DNA from: Phoenix dactylifera
Lineage: Eukaryota; Streptophyta; Magnoliopsida; Arecales; Arecaceae
Direction of reading: 5' to 3'
Length of the DNA stretch: 64,000 nucleotides
Assembly (NCBI RefSeq): GCF_009389715.1
Contig: NC_052397.1
Location: forward strand, 11,419,595-11,483,594
The notes under the pieces were generated by a model. It saw nothing but the letters and a program-made list of their open reading frames with translations, did no database searches and was not told the origin of the DNA. Both the position numbers and the translations under genes were made by a program. Positions 1 through 10,784 of the stretch are shown here, one piece after another. Position 1 is the first letter of the stretch. Every line of letters begins with the position of its first letter.

Positions 1-2718
1 ATTGGCACCAAGCATAGTCATGAAAGTAAAACTTCATCAAGGTTGTGGCATAAAAGGTTAGGCCATATCTCGAAAGAGAGGCTTGAAATATTAGTAAAGG
101 ATGGAGTTTTATAAACTCTTGACTTTACGGACTTCGGTATTTGTATAGATTGCATTAACGGAAAGCAAACTAAAAGTACCAAGAAAAATGCCACAAGAAG
201 TTTTAGACTACTTGAAGTGATACATACAGATATATGTGGACCATTTTCTCCTCAATCCATATCCGGAGATAAATATTTCATCACCTTTATTGATGACTTC
301 TTACGTTATGGTTATGTTTATCTAATTAAGAAAAAAACTCAAGCCTTGGATGCTTTTAAGGTTTTCAAAGTAGAGGTTGAGAAACAACTAGATAAACAAA
401 TAAAAGTTGTGAGATCGAATAGAGGTGGTGAATATTATGGAAAATATGATGAGAATGGTCGCAACATGAGACCATTTGCTAGATTCCTTCAGGAACATGG
501 TATTGTGGCTTAATATACAATGCCTGGAGCGCCTCAACAGAATAGTGTAGCCAAAAGGTGTAACCGTGCTATATTGGATATGACAAGTTGTATGATTAGT
601 GACTCTACATTATCTAAATTCATGTGGGGTGAAGCCATAAAGACTGCGATGTATATTTTAAACCAGGTTCCTACTAAGGCTGTTCCCAAAACTCCTTATG
701 AATTATAGGTGGAAAGGAAACTGAGTTTAAATCATATATATATATATATGGGGCTATCCAGCCAAAGCAAGGCTTTACAATCTATATGAAAGAAAATTGG
801 ATCCAAGAACCATCAGTTGTTTCTTTGTTGGTTATCCAGAGAGATCCAAAGAATATAAGTTTTTTTGTCCTAATCATTACACCAGGATAATAGAAACGGG
901 TACGACTAAGTTCTTTGAAAATGGAATTGATAATGGGAGTCATGATACAAGAGAGGTGGTATTAGTTCCTAAACTAGAGCAATCTAGTAAAGAGGTACCA
1001 CTTCATAAGGAACATGACCATGCACTTGTTGATTCCAATAAAGAAGGTATGCATGAGGAAAATATAGTTGATTTAAGAAGATCTAAAAGGCAAAGAAAAT
1101 CTTCTATTACGGATGACATATTGTGTACCTACAGGAATAAGAATTTGATATTGGAATAAAGGATGATCCAGTAACATTTTTACAAGCCATAGAAAGTCAT
1201 GAGTCTACACAATAGAAGGATGCAATGAAAGAAGAAATGGCATCCTTGAGAAAAAACTGGTTGAACTACCTAAAGGAGTTATCCCGATTAAGGCTAAATG
1301 GGTTTATAAAACCAAACAAAACTCTAAAGGTAATATAGGTCGATACTAGGCTAGATTCGTTACTAAAGGATTCACCCAAAGAAAAGGAATTAATTACAAT
1401 GAAACCTTCTCTCTAGTTTCAAAGAAAGACTCATTTCGAATTTTCATGGCATTAGTAGCTCATTATGACTTGGAGCTGCATCAAATGGATGTAAAAAAGA
1501 CTTTTTTAAATGAAAATCTAGATAAGGAGATATGTATGCAACAACTAGAAGGTTTTATTAAAAAGGGCAAAGAGCAATTAGTATGTAAATTAAGAAAATC
1601 TATATATATGCTTAAACAAGCTTCTAGACAGTGGTATATTAAGTTTCATGGTACCATTAAATCCTTCGGATTTGCAGAAAACAAATTTGATGAATGCATA
1701 TATCTAAAGGTTAGTGGGAACAAGTTTATATTGTTAGTTCTATATGTGGATGATATCTTACTTGCTAGTGATGCTCTTAGTCTATTGCATGAAACTAAGA
1801 ATTTTCTTTTCAAAAACTTTGAAATAAAGGATATGGCAGAAGCATCCTTTGTTCTTAGTATTGAAATTTATCGAGATAGGCATAAAAGGTTGCTAGCCTT
1901 ATTTCAAAAGGCTTATATTACCAAGATTCTTGAAAGATTTCAGATGTAGAATTGTTCACCAAGTCCAACCCCAATTGTTAAGGGTGACAAATTCAGCAAA
2001 GACCAATGTCCTAAAAATGACATTGAAAGACAAGAAATGGAAAATGTTCCTTATGCATTCACTATTGGAAGTTTAATATATCTCAAACTTGCACACAGCC
2101 TGATCTTAGCTTTGCGGTTGGAATGCTTGGGAGATATCAAAGTAATCCGGATATGGAATATAGGAAAGCAGCCAAAAAGGTGATGAGATATCTAGGTACC
2201 AAAGATTATATGCTCACATATAAATACAGCGATCACCTTGAGGTTGTTGGATATTCGGATTCAGATTTCATGGGTTGTGTTGATAGTCTGAAATCCACTT
2301 CAAGTTACATTTTCTTGCTAGCAAGAGGAGCTGTATCATAGAAAGTGTAAAGTAGACACTCACAACTTCTTCCACTATAGAAGTAGAATTTGTGGCATGC
2401 TATGAGGCTACCTCACAAGCTATTTGGTTAAGAAATTTTATTTCGGGGCTTGGACTTGTGGATTCTATATCTAAGCCATAAAAAGTGTACTGCGACAATT
2501 TCGCTGCTGTTTTCTTCTCTAAGAATAACAAGTACTCAAGTAAGTCCAAGCATATTGAGTTAAAGTATCTTGTTGTTAGAGAAAGAGTTCACAATCACCA
2601 AGCATCAGTTGAACATATTAGTACTAAAGTGATGCTAGCAGACCCAATGACTAAAGGTTTGGTGCCTAAAATACATAAGGATCATGTATTTTCCATGGGT
2701 CTTACTAATATTGCTTGA
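1..2718 (+). pseudogene. Decayed Ty1/copia polyprotein (integrase, reverse transcriptase, RNase H), 5' end outside window
   Basis: Conceptual translation gives copia pol domains in order. A gag-pre-integrase zinc region lies at about 40-170 (LWHKRLGH, then CIDC). The integrase core lies at about 217-708 (TDICGPF). Reverse transcriptase lies at about 1150-1949 with the YVDD box in LYVDDILLASD near 1740. RNase H and the C-terminus lie at 2123-2718 (GYSDSDF, YCDNFAAV, ending near KGLVPKIHKDHV). Frames are broken by stops at several points, including near 111, 511, 706 and 1947. Integrase catalytic positions are altered: the usual SDRGGE reads SNRGGE, and the usual VAERRNR reads VAKRCNR. The element is therefore dead. 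Domain order INT-RT-RH defines Ty1/copia; a Tork-like lineage is my guess. The 5' LTR and gag are upstream of the window. Confidence 0.93.
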
Positions 2719-3155
2719 GTGATTGTAATTGATGTATACCAATACACATTCATATACTTTCAGTATTTTGTTTCCTATTTATCCTATGTGTACATTTTGG
2801 AAAGATAAAGAAATTCGGTGCTGATTGTTAATTGACATCAGGTTTCGTCAACTTAACATAAAGATCGTCATTTGATATAATAGATCGTCAATTTGACATA
2901 CGGTGGGATCATTTTGCATATGGACACATTTGCATATGGACACGCTAGCAATTCTATAGTCCATATTCTTCCTCATTAAGACTTATCTTTATAAGTTGCT
3001 AATGTCGTGATGCATGGAAGGAATTATACCGCCAAATGGTGTGAAACTGCCATGATCCATGTTAGTAACTTATTTAGATTGAGTGTGTAAAGTTTATTTG
3101 TGGCCACTGGTTGAATCCAATGAAAATTAATAACTAATCAAGTGGTCATTTGGCC

Positions 3156-3166
3156 AAGTGGGAGAA
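3156..3166 (+). other. Polypurine tract of the copia element
   Basis: A purine-rich stretch (AAGTGGGAGAA) lies immediately before the LTR start. This is the usual plus-strand primer position of Ty1/copia elements. Confidence 0.7.
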
Positions 3167-4004
3167 TATTAGAATTAGTGGCCTTCATGACCACATTAAT
3201 GTCATTACAAAACTCTATAAGATATATGAAGAGTTTTGTGATATAAAGAATGGCCTTCATGACCATATTAATGTCATCACAAAACTCTGTAAGGCACATG
3301 AAGAGTTTTTTTATGATATAAAGAATGACTTTCATGACCACACATTAATGTCATCACCAAACTCTACAAGGCACATGAAGAGTTTTTTGTGATATAAAGA
3401 ATAATTTTAATATTAGAATTAGTGGCCTTCATGACCACACATTAATGTCATCACAAAACTCTTGTAATATAAAGAATAATTTTAATATTAGAACTAATGG
3501 CCTTCATGACCACACATTAATGTTATGATAAAACTTTATAACGTACATGAAGAGTTTTTTGTGATATAAAGAATGGTTTTAATTGGATTCAATAAGATAT
3601 TTAATGTAATACATTGAATCTAAGAGGAAGATGAAGAGCCAAACATTGTGACTCATGATGGGAAGAGTCACCTAAGGCACTAAAAAAAAAAGGAAGAGGG
3701 AGGGGGGGGGGGGGTGTGGGGCTCTTGGTCCCTCTCTCCACTTAATAAAAACTTGTGAGGTTTCCCATCACAACTAAAAGCATAAAGAAAGAAAGTCAGG
3801 AGAGAGAAGATCAAGTTGCACTATTTGTTCGTGATCTCAAGGTTTCAGTTCAATATTGTAGATTCTATACTCACGATCAAAAATCTTTGTCTGACGATTG
3901 GAGGTTCTTGTCAGCATTCACTTGCGTTGTCAATGGCTTAAGATAATATGTTATATTATTTATGGTTTGCAAAGATAAACCCAAGATCCTTAATATTTCT
4001 AACA
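3167..4004 (+). repeat. 3' LTR of the copia element (about 838 bp)
   Basis: It starts TATTAGAA, a decayed form of the canonical TGTTAGAA, directly after the polypurine tract. It ends TTCTAACA at 4004, giving the short inverted termini expected of a copia LTR. The TG-to-TA change at the terminus fits deamination. The 5' LTR is outside the window, so LTR divergence and the target duplication cannot be checked here. The LTR contains an internal tandem array and a G-run (about 3699-3715), and a TAATAAAAA stretch near 3742 could be its TATA region. Confidence 0.8.
3178..3590 (+). repeat. Tandem array of about 70-95 bp units inside the copia LTR
   Basis: Five imperfect units share a core reading GGCCTTCATGACCACA, then ATTAATGTCATCACAAAACT, then GAAGAGTTTTTTGTGATATA. 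Two of the units also repeat the LTR start (ATATTAGAATTAGTGGCC), so part of U3 including the terminus was duplicated. Confidence 0.85.
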
Positions 4005-4496
4005 GTAACTACCAATTACATGAGATGGAACAAACTCAAAAATTGCATTGATTCTAGAAAAAAAAATTTAAGAATAAAAATATAGGAAAAACTCGAATTA
4101 ATTAAACATATGCATCAAGTAGTTTATAATGATAAACATATTGAAAATTATCGTGCAATTAATCGCTAACCTTGTGGTCCTCTAACACTGCCAATTTGAT
4201 GCTATCTAAAGCAGAAATGTCAACAAGCTCTTTTCTATATAGTGTTATATCTTAAAAGATCATTTAAAAGACAATGGAAGGAAATAACTATGGGACCTTT
4301 TTGGATCCAATGGATAAGTTATGAAAGATATATTGGAGGGAAGGAACTAAAAAAAGGAATCATGAGAATAGAACAGGTTTGAGTTTCCTAATAGCTTATG
4401 ATTTGAATATGTACGGACAAAATCAGTGAAATACAAGTATGAAAAATATTTAATCAAATTGATATGATTTTTCTGCTTTCTAAGTTAATATGCTAT
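4005..4496. other. AT-rich intergenic stretch, nothing recognised
   Basis: There is no long reading frame, repeat or RNA signal that I can support between the copia LTR and the solo-LTR-like block. Confidence 0.6.
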
Positions 4497-5109
4497 TGTT
4501 ACGCCTAAATTAGAACCGACCAATAAGCAACCACCACATGGCTATTACTCTACCTGAATCAGGCCCAATCAGGCCCTAACTAACTTGGTCGGAACCGACC
4601 TACCAAAGCTTGCCACATGGCCCACCACTCCACAGACGGTTAAATGACCCAACAAAAGGCCGTTGCAGCTCGGCCCACTACTGAATGATCTAAGTCGTTA
4701 AGATCGGAAGTTAAGCAAATGAGATCCGAGGTTAGTTGAGATTCTCCTCCAATGAATCCTCAACGGACTCCAATCAACTCTTAACAGATTCCGACGAACT
4801 CAATTTATAAATAAGACTGCTCTAGGGACCTCAGATACGCGGATCTGAGGTATGATATGTCACTCTCTTGGATCTTCTCTATTTTCTTGAGATCCTCACC
4901 TGACTTAGGCATGAGAGAGATCTTTTTTCTTATTTCAGATCATGATTGACATCAGAACACTTGTCGGAGCACTGCAATCCTCGTCTAGCTCTTCTTCCTT
5001 AAGCTCGAAGATCAACAATGAGCTCAAGCCATCATCGTTGATTTGATCATAAGCTTCATCAATCTCATTAGCTCGATGCCAAATGTCAGGTTGGATTTAA
5101 GCAGCAATA
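4497..5109 (+). repeat. Probable solo LTR (about 613 bp), source of the following tandem repeat
   Basis: It begins TGTTACGCC and ends near GATTTAAGCAGCAATA; in the sister copies the end reads AACA, the usual CA terminus. The flanks CTAT (4493-4496) and CTAT (5110-5113) could be a short target duplication. No coding region accompanies it. The architecture is LTR-like, but I cannot assign a family from sequence alone. A segment from inside it (from about 4851) plus the right-hand flank is repeated downstream. Confidence 0.5.
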
Positions 5110-6221
5110 CTATCAAAATATTGAATACATAGAATTTTACTTTAGGAATAATGGTAGTTTAATAGAAAAGAAATGGTAATCTCATAGACTTGTGTCACCT
5201 AGTTTCAAAAGGAAGGGGCGGCAATCAATTGAGCTAACAATTGTTGGCCTAAATCTAATTTTATAAATAGTCTAATTATAGAAGACAAACATTTTAAGAG
5301 TAGTGCTAGCAGGCATCCAAAATATCGGAAAAGAAATAATAACTATAACTTAGTGCCACCAAAAACGAATATAGTTCCAGCATAGTTGTTTATGAGTAGC
5401 AACATAATCCAATATTTCACTTGTTATTTTATCCTTGGAATCATATAAATTGCCTGAGCTTTAAAGCTATGCATCAACGTTTTTAAGAGGCTTGAAGAGG
5501 CATGATCTGTCACTCTCTTAGATCTTCTCTATTTTCTTGAGATCCTCACCTGGCTTAGACATCCAAGGGATCTTTTTTCTTATTGGAGGGGTCTTTTTTC
5601 TTATTTAAGATCAGGTTTGATATCAAAACTCTTATCGGAATACAGCAATCCCCATCTAACTCTTCTTTCTTAAGCTTGAAGATCAACAACGAGCTCAAGA
5701 TGTCCTCGTTGATTTGATCATAAGCTTCATCAATCTCATTAGCTTGATGCCAAATATCAGGTTGGATTTAAGCAGCAAACACAATCAAAATGTTGAATAC
5801 ATAGAATTTTACTTTAGGAATAATGGTAGTTTAATAGAAAAGAAATGGTAATCTCATAGACTTGTGCCACCTCGTTTCAAAAGGAAGGGGGCGGCAATCA
5901 ATTGAGCTAACAATTGTTGGCCTAAATCTAATTTTATAAATAGTCTAATTATAGAAGACAAGCATTTTAAGAGTAGTGCCAGCAAGCATCCAAAATATTG
6001 GAAAACAAATAATAACTATAACTAAGTGCCACCAAAAACGAAAATAGTTCCAGAATAGTTGTTTATGAGTAGCAACATAATCCAATATTTCACTTGTTAT
6101 TTTATCCTTGGAGTCAGATAAATTGCCTGAGCTTTAAAGCTATGCATCAACGTTTTTAAGAGGCTTGAAGAGGCATGATCTGTCACTCTCTCAGATCTTC
6201 TCGATTTTCTTAAGATCCTCA

Positions 6222-6229
6222 CCTAACTT
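6222..6229. repeat. Left 8-bp target site duplication of the hAT element
   Basis: CCTAACTT directly abuts the left inverted repeat; its partner is CCTGACTT at 9468-9475. Confidence 0.9.
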
Positions 6230-6239
6230 TAGACTTGGG

Positions 6240-6510
6240 CACTGGGTCGGGCCGCCCACGGCCCAGCATGGCCCGGCACGAAGCGGGCCGTGCCTGGCAC
6301 GGCCCGCTAGCTACAGTACCGGGCCGTGCCTGGCACAGCCCATTCAAGGGGGCCGTGCTGGGTCACGGGTTTCTAGCCCGCAGGCCGAGCCCGGCACGGC
6401 CCGCTTCGGGCCTGGGCCGGCACGGCCCGCTCTTGGCCCGCGGGCCAAGCACGGCACGGCCCGCGGGCCAGCCCGGCACGGCCAGGCACGGCCAGGCACG
6501 GCCCGTCTCC
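6240..6510. repeat. Left subterminal GC-rich repeats of the hAT element
   Basis: Many copies of CGGCACGGCCCG and its reverse complement CGGGCCGTGCC occur in direct and inverted orientation. Base composition is sharply different from the AT-rich surroundings. In Ac-like elements subterminal repeats bind the transposase; that role here is inferred. Confidence 0.85.
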
Positions 6511-6800
6511 ATAAAAATTAATGCTTCATAAATTTTTTTTAATAAATTAATAAATATTGAAAACTAAAGATTTATTAATATAAAGCCACCTTAATGGTGG
6601 GGGGTTTGGCATAGACCCATACCAGTTTATTAATTTAAATCAAAATGGTACATGAAGGGAGGTTTGGACCTTGGTCTGACCTCCAGAATACAATAAGAAA
6701 GGAGAAAAAATAGAGATGACTCACTTTAACAATTAAAAAAATAAAAATGTACAATTATAAAAAATCAAGAAATCTTACTAATCATCAGTGATTCAGTGAA

Positions 6801-8832
6801 TCAATATTCACTCTTCAGTAGTGTTTGTATCATCATCATCAGAGGACGTTGATTATGTCCACCTTTATCTTGAAGTCTTGCCTCAGCATCCAACCAATCT
6901 TTGAAGCAGAGAAGCATCTCAACCGTTTCGCCCGTCATCCTACTTCTCTTTTCGTCAAGAACACGCCGACCTACACTAAAAGCGGATTCCGATGCTACCG
7001 TGGACATCGGCACAGCTAAAATATCGTGTGCAATTGCAGACATAACAGGATATTGATTTTTAACACTCTTCCACCAAGATAATACATCTAGATTCTCTAT
7101 TTGATTTTCATCATATGCAGACTGAAGATCATTTCGTAAATAAAATTCTAGTTCACTACTTAAAGATGAAGAAGATGAAGATAAACTTGAAGCATGTGTG
7201 TGTTTTCTCTGTGCAATGAATGAAAAAATAGATGACGAACGAGAACTACTAGAAGAAGAAATAGAGCTTTGTACGGAAAATCTAGATCCACGATTTTTTT
7301 CATCATATATAGCATAAATATCATAAAGAAGTTGTTTTACCTCATTTTTAGCAGGTTCATGATCTTTAATCATATTTTCACAGTATGCATCAAGTAAAAT
7401 TAGCACGCCATTCAATTTAACTCTTGGATCAAATACAGCAGCTAAGTTATGCATAGGACATATCTTGTCCCAATACTCATTCCATTTAGATTCCATTTGG
7501 TCAATAATAGGCATTAAAACATCATCATATCTATGTTCTGCAAATTTTTGACTAATTATATGCTTGTTGTAAAAATGAACATGAAGTTAGATAATAAATA
7601 CCAGAAAGAACATTGGTAGCATTATAAAAACTAAGCAAAAAATCTTCCAAAATTTTTCCTTTATTCCAATCAGTTTTAGTCAATGTAAAGCCTAATCCAC
7701 GATCATTAATATATGCACTTAATAAGTTTTTATATGGGTATGCATCATGTATCATGCTATATGTTGAGTTCCAACGAGTAATTACATCAAGTTTAAATTT
7801 TTTAAAACGTTTACCATGATTTATACATAGTTCCTTAAATTCTTGAAGTCTTGATCTTGAAGCATGAATAAAAGAAACTGCATTTCTAATTTTTGAAATC
7901 ACATCTTGAATCATGCCCATGCCAGCTTGAACAGAAAGATTTAAGATATGACATGCACATCTAATATGTAATAAATTTCCATCTAACATGGGATGCAATG
8001 AGTCTTTTAATAATGTAACAGCAGAATTATTATTAGATGCATTATCAAAAGTAATAGACATAATTTTATCATTAATATTATATGAACATGCAGTTTGATA
8101 AATGACATTTGAAATTTGTTGCCCAGAATGTGGAAAATCAAAAGCACGAAAAGCAAGAATACGTTTATTTAATTGCCAATCATTATCAATATAATGAGCA
8201 GTAATGGCAATAAAACAATTACTACCTACAGATGCTGACCAAATATCAGAAGTTAATGAAATTTTTACATTTAAAGTAGAAAGTGTTTCAATTAAACTTT
8301 GTCTCATTGCTAAAAAGTTAGTCATAGCTACTCTTCTAAATGTACGCCTACTAGTTCTTTTGTAAGCAGGTTGTAGGTTTAATTGAACATATTCTTCAAA
8401 ATTAAAAGATTCACATAAACTAAAAGGTAATTCATCCTTAACTATCCATTTTACAAGTGCTTTTCTTTGATTTTCTTGATTATATGCAAAATTACCTACA
8501 AGTAATCCCCCTTGTATATTAAGGGTACTTTGAGTTTGAGCATGAGAATCATGCATCCTATGACTCTCTTGATGTCTTTTTAAATGCCCTGTTCCCCCAC
8601 TACTACTACAACTATAAAGTTTGGCACATTTTTTACATTTAGCTTTCCAGACTTCATCAACCATAATTCTATCAAATTCATTCCATACAGCACTAGTCCT
8701 CTTACGAGAAGAGGTTTGATCTTCACTCGGTTCACTAGTTCTAGAGGAACTAGGAACATAGGGTTGGGGATTAGTTTCTTCTCCCTCAGAAACAAGAGGA
8801 ATGCCAAAATGACTTTCCTCAAAAGATAACAT
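6801..8832 (-). pseudogene. hAT transposase, frame broken near 7553
   Basis: The N-terminal part (7552-8832, 426 residues) starts MLSFEESHFG. It carries a BED-type zinc finger at residues 45-91 (CKKC at 66-69, histidines 87 and 91). The RNase H-like core follows, with TSDIWS (Asp196), TFDNASNN (Asp263) and CACHILNL at 292-299. The C-terminal part (6801-7514, 237 residues) has the hAT dimerisation domain at about 140-212, with SWW, PVSTVASESAFS-like PMSTVASESAFS (Glu176) and a Ser-rich linker at 82-122. The two parts are joined by a frame change in a TATAAT stretch near 7553, after which the second frame continues through QKFAEH. The three catalytic acidic residues appear present, so only the frame break is seen to disable it. 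It acts on the terminal and subterminal repeats of its own element. Confidence 0.93.
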
Positions 8833-9254
8833 ATCTAAATTGATGAATTCAAAAAATAAAAACTAACCACAAGGATGAATTGAGTAGAGGGTCGGAGGGC
8901 AGAGGCAGAGCCGAGATTCTGAGCTTCCTCTTGTGCTCTCAACAGGAGTGACCTTCTCTTCTCAACAGGAACCTCCTCTTGTGTAGCACTTGAACACTTG
9001 CTAAATGCAAACTAAAAATTAAATTGCTAGAAGAGCACTTTATAAGAGAGAAATAATAGTAGTAGAGAAGGAGAGAATAGTTGGTTTGGTGTGGTAAGAA
9101 TGAGGGAGGAAAGGGCTATTTATAGAAGCCCAAATTTTTTTTTTCCAAAATACCCCTCAATTTAGCCGTTTTTGGACTATTGGGAGGGGCATTTTTGGAA
9201 ATTTTTCAAAATAGCCGTTGGAAACGGCTATTTTTCTCCCCCACTCTCCATACG

Positions 9255-9455
9255 GGCCGTGCCAGGCACGGCCCGTCTCGTGCCGTGCCGGGCCCGGCCC
9301 GCCAATAGACGGGCCTGGGGCCGGGCCGGGCTTCCGTTCTCTGCTGAGCGGGCCGTGCCCGGCACGGCCCGCTAACGAAGCGGGCCGGGCCAGGCACGGC
9401 CCGTTTAGCCCTCTGGCCCGGTGGGCCTGGGCCGGGCCGGCCCGGCACGGCCCGA
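9255..9455. repeat. Right subterminal GC-rich repeats of the hAT element
   Basis: The same GGCCCGGCACGG / CGGGCCGTGCC motif family as at the left end, in about 200 bp just inside the right inverted repeat. Confidence 0.85.
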
Positions 9456-9467
9456 TGCCCAAGTCTA

Positions 9468-9475
9468 CCTGACTT
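9468..9475. repeat. Right 8-bp target site duplication of the hAT element
   Basis: CCTGACTT directly abuts the right inverted repeat and matches the uninterrupted site in sister repeat units. Confidence 0.9.
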
Positions 9476-10784
9476 AGACATCCAAGGGATCTTTTTTCTT
9501 ATTGGAGGGATCTTTTTTCTTATTGGAGATTAGGTTTGACATCAGAACCCTTATCCGAACACTGCAATCCCCGTCTAGTTCTTCTTCCTTAAGCTCGGTG
9601 ATTAACAACGAGCTCAAGATGTCCTCGCTGATTTGATCATAAGCTTCATCAATCTCATTAGCTCGATGCCAAATATCAGGTTGGATTTAAGCAGCAAACA
9701 CTATCGAAATGTTGAATACATAGAATTTTACTTTAGGAATAATGGTAGTTTAATAGAAAAGAAATGGTAATCTCATAGACTTGTGCCACCACGTTTCAAA
9801 AGGAAGGGGCGGCATTAAATTTAGCTAACAATTGCTAGCCTAAATCTAATTTTATAAATAGTCTAATTATAGAAGACAAGCATTTTAAGAGTAGTGGTAG
9901 CTGGCATCCAAAATATTGGAAAAATAATAATAATTATGACTAAGTGCCACCAAAAACGAATATAGTTCCAGAATAGTTGTTTATGAGTAGCAACATAATC
10001 CAATATTTCACTTGTTATTTTATCCTTGGAGCCAGATAAATTGCCTGAGCTTTAAAGCTATGCATCAACGTTTTTAAGAGGCTTGAAGAGGCATGATCTG
10101 TCACTCTCTCAGATCTTCTCTATTTTCTTGAGATCCTCGCCTGGCTTAGACATTGAAGGGATCTTTTTTCTTATTGGAGGGGTCTTTTTGCTTATTTAAG
10201 ACCAGGTTTGACATCAAAACCCTCATCGGAATACTGCAATCCTCGTCTAGCTCTTCTTCCTTAAGCTCGGAGATCAACAACGAGCTCAAGATGTCCTCGC
10301 TGATTCGATCATAAGCTTCATCAATCTCATTAGCCCGTGCCAAATGTCAAGTTGGATTTAAGCAGCAAACACTATCAAAATGTTGAATACATAGAATTTT
10401 ACTTCAGAAATAATGGTAGTTGAATATAAAAGAAATGGTAATCTCATAGACTTTTGCCACCTCATTTCAAAGTGAAGGGGCGGCAATCAATTGAGCTGAC
10501 AATTGCTGGCCTAAATCTAATTTTATGAATAGTCTAATTATAGAAAACAAGCATTTTAAGAGTAGTGGTAGCTGGCATCCAAAATATTGGGAAAAAAATA
10601 ATAACTATAACTAAGTGCCATCAAAAACAAAAATAGTTCCAGAATAGTTGTTTAGTAGTAACATAATCCAATATTTCACTTGTTATTTTATCCTTGGAGT
10701 CAGATAAATTGCCTGAGCTTTAAAGCTATGCATCAATGTTTTTAAGTCATGGTGACTTGGGCGAGGCTTGAGGAGGTGTCCGGG

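Larger units (their letters stand above)
6230..9467 (-). mobile_element. Complete hAT (Ac-like) DNA transposon, 3238 bp, transposase on minus strand
   Basis: The terminal inverted repeats are TAGACTTGGGCA at 6230 and TGCCCAAGTCTA ending at 9467. The flanking 8-bp direct repeats are CCTAACTT (6222-6229) and CCTGACTT (9468-9475), 7 of 8 identical. The other tandem units read CCTGACTT or CCTGGCTT at the same place, so the empty site is known and the left copy carries the mutation. Both subterminal regions hold dense GC-rich repeats. The transposase gene is on the minus strand and broken. An 8-bp target duplication, BED zinc finger and hAT-C domain define the hAT superfamily. Confidence 0.96.
4851..10784 (+). 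repeat. Four tandem units of about 650-690 bp, third split by a hAT insertion
   Basis: The motif [CT]ATGAT[AC]TGTCACTCTC marks unit starts at 4851, 5501, 6174 and 10092. Each unit runs through a TC-rich stretch (GATCTTCTCTATTTTCTTGA), the LTR-like end (TTAAGCAGCAA) and an AT-rich flank ending near GCATCAACGTTTTTAAG. Unit 3 is 6174-6229 plus 9476-10091, interrupted by the hAT element and one copy of its target duplication. Unit 4 has an extra short segment (TCATGGTGACTTGGGC) near 10746 before GAGGCTTGAGGAGG. The units look more than 90% identical by eye. Confidence 0.9.

Noticed and set aside
6165..6531. Overlapping Pro/Arg/Ala-rich ORFs at the left hAT end
   Set aside because: Translations of the GC-rich subterminal repeats; no start context or domain.
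9157..9481. Four overlapping ORFs at the right hAT end
   Set aside because: Same repeat-driven shadows as at the left end, on both strands.
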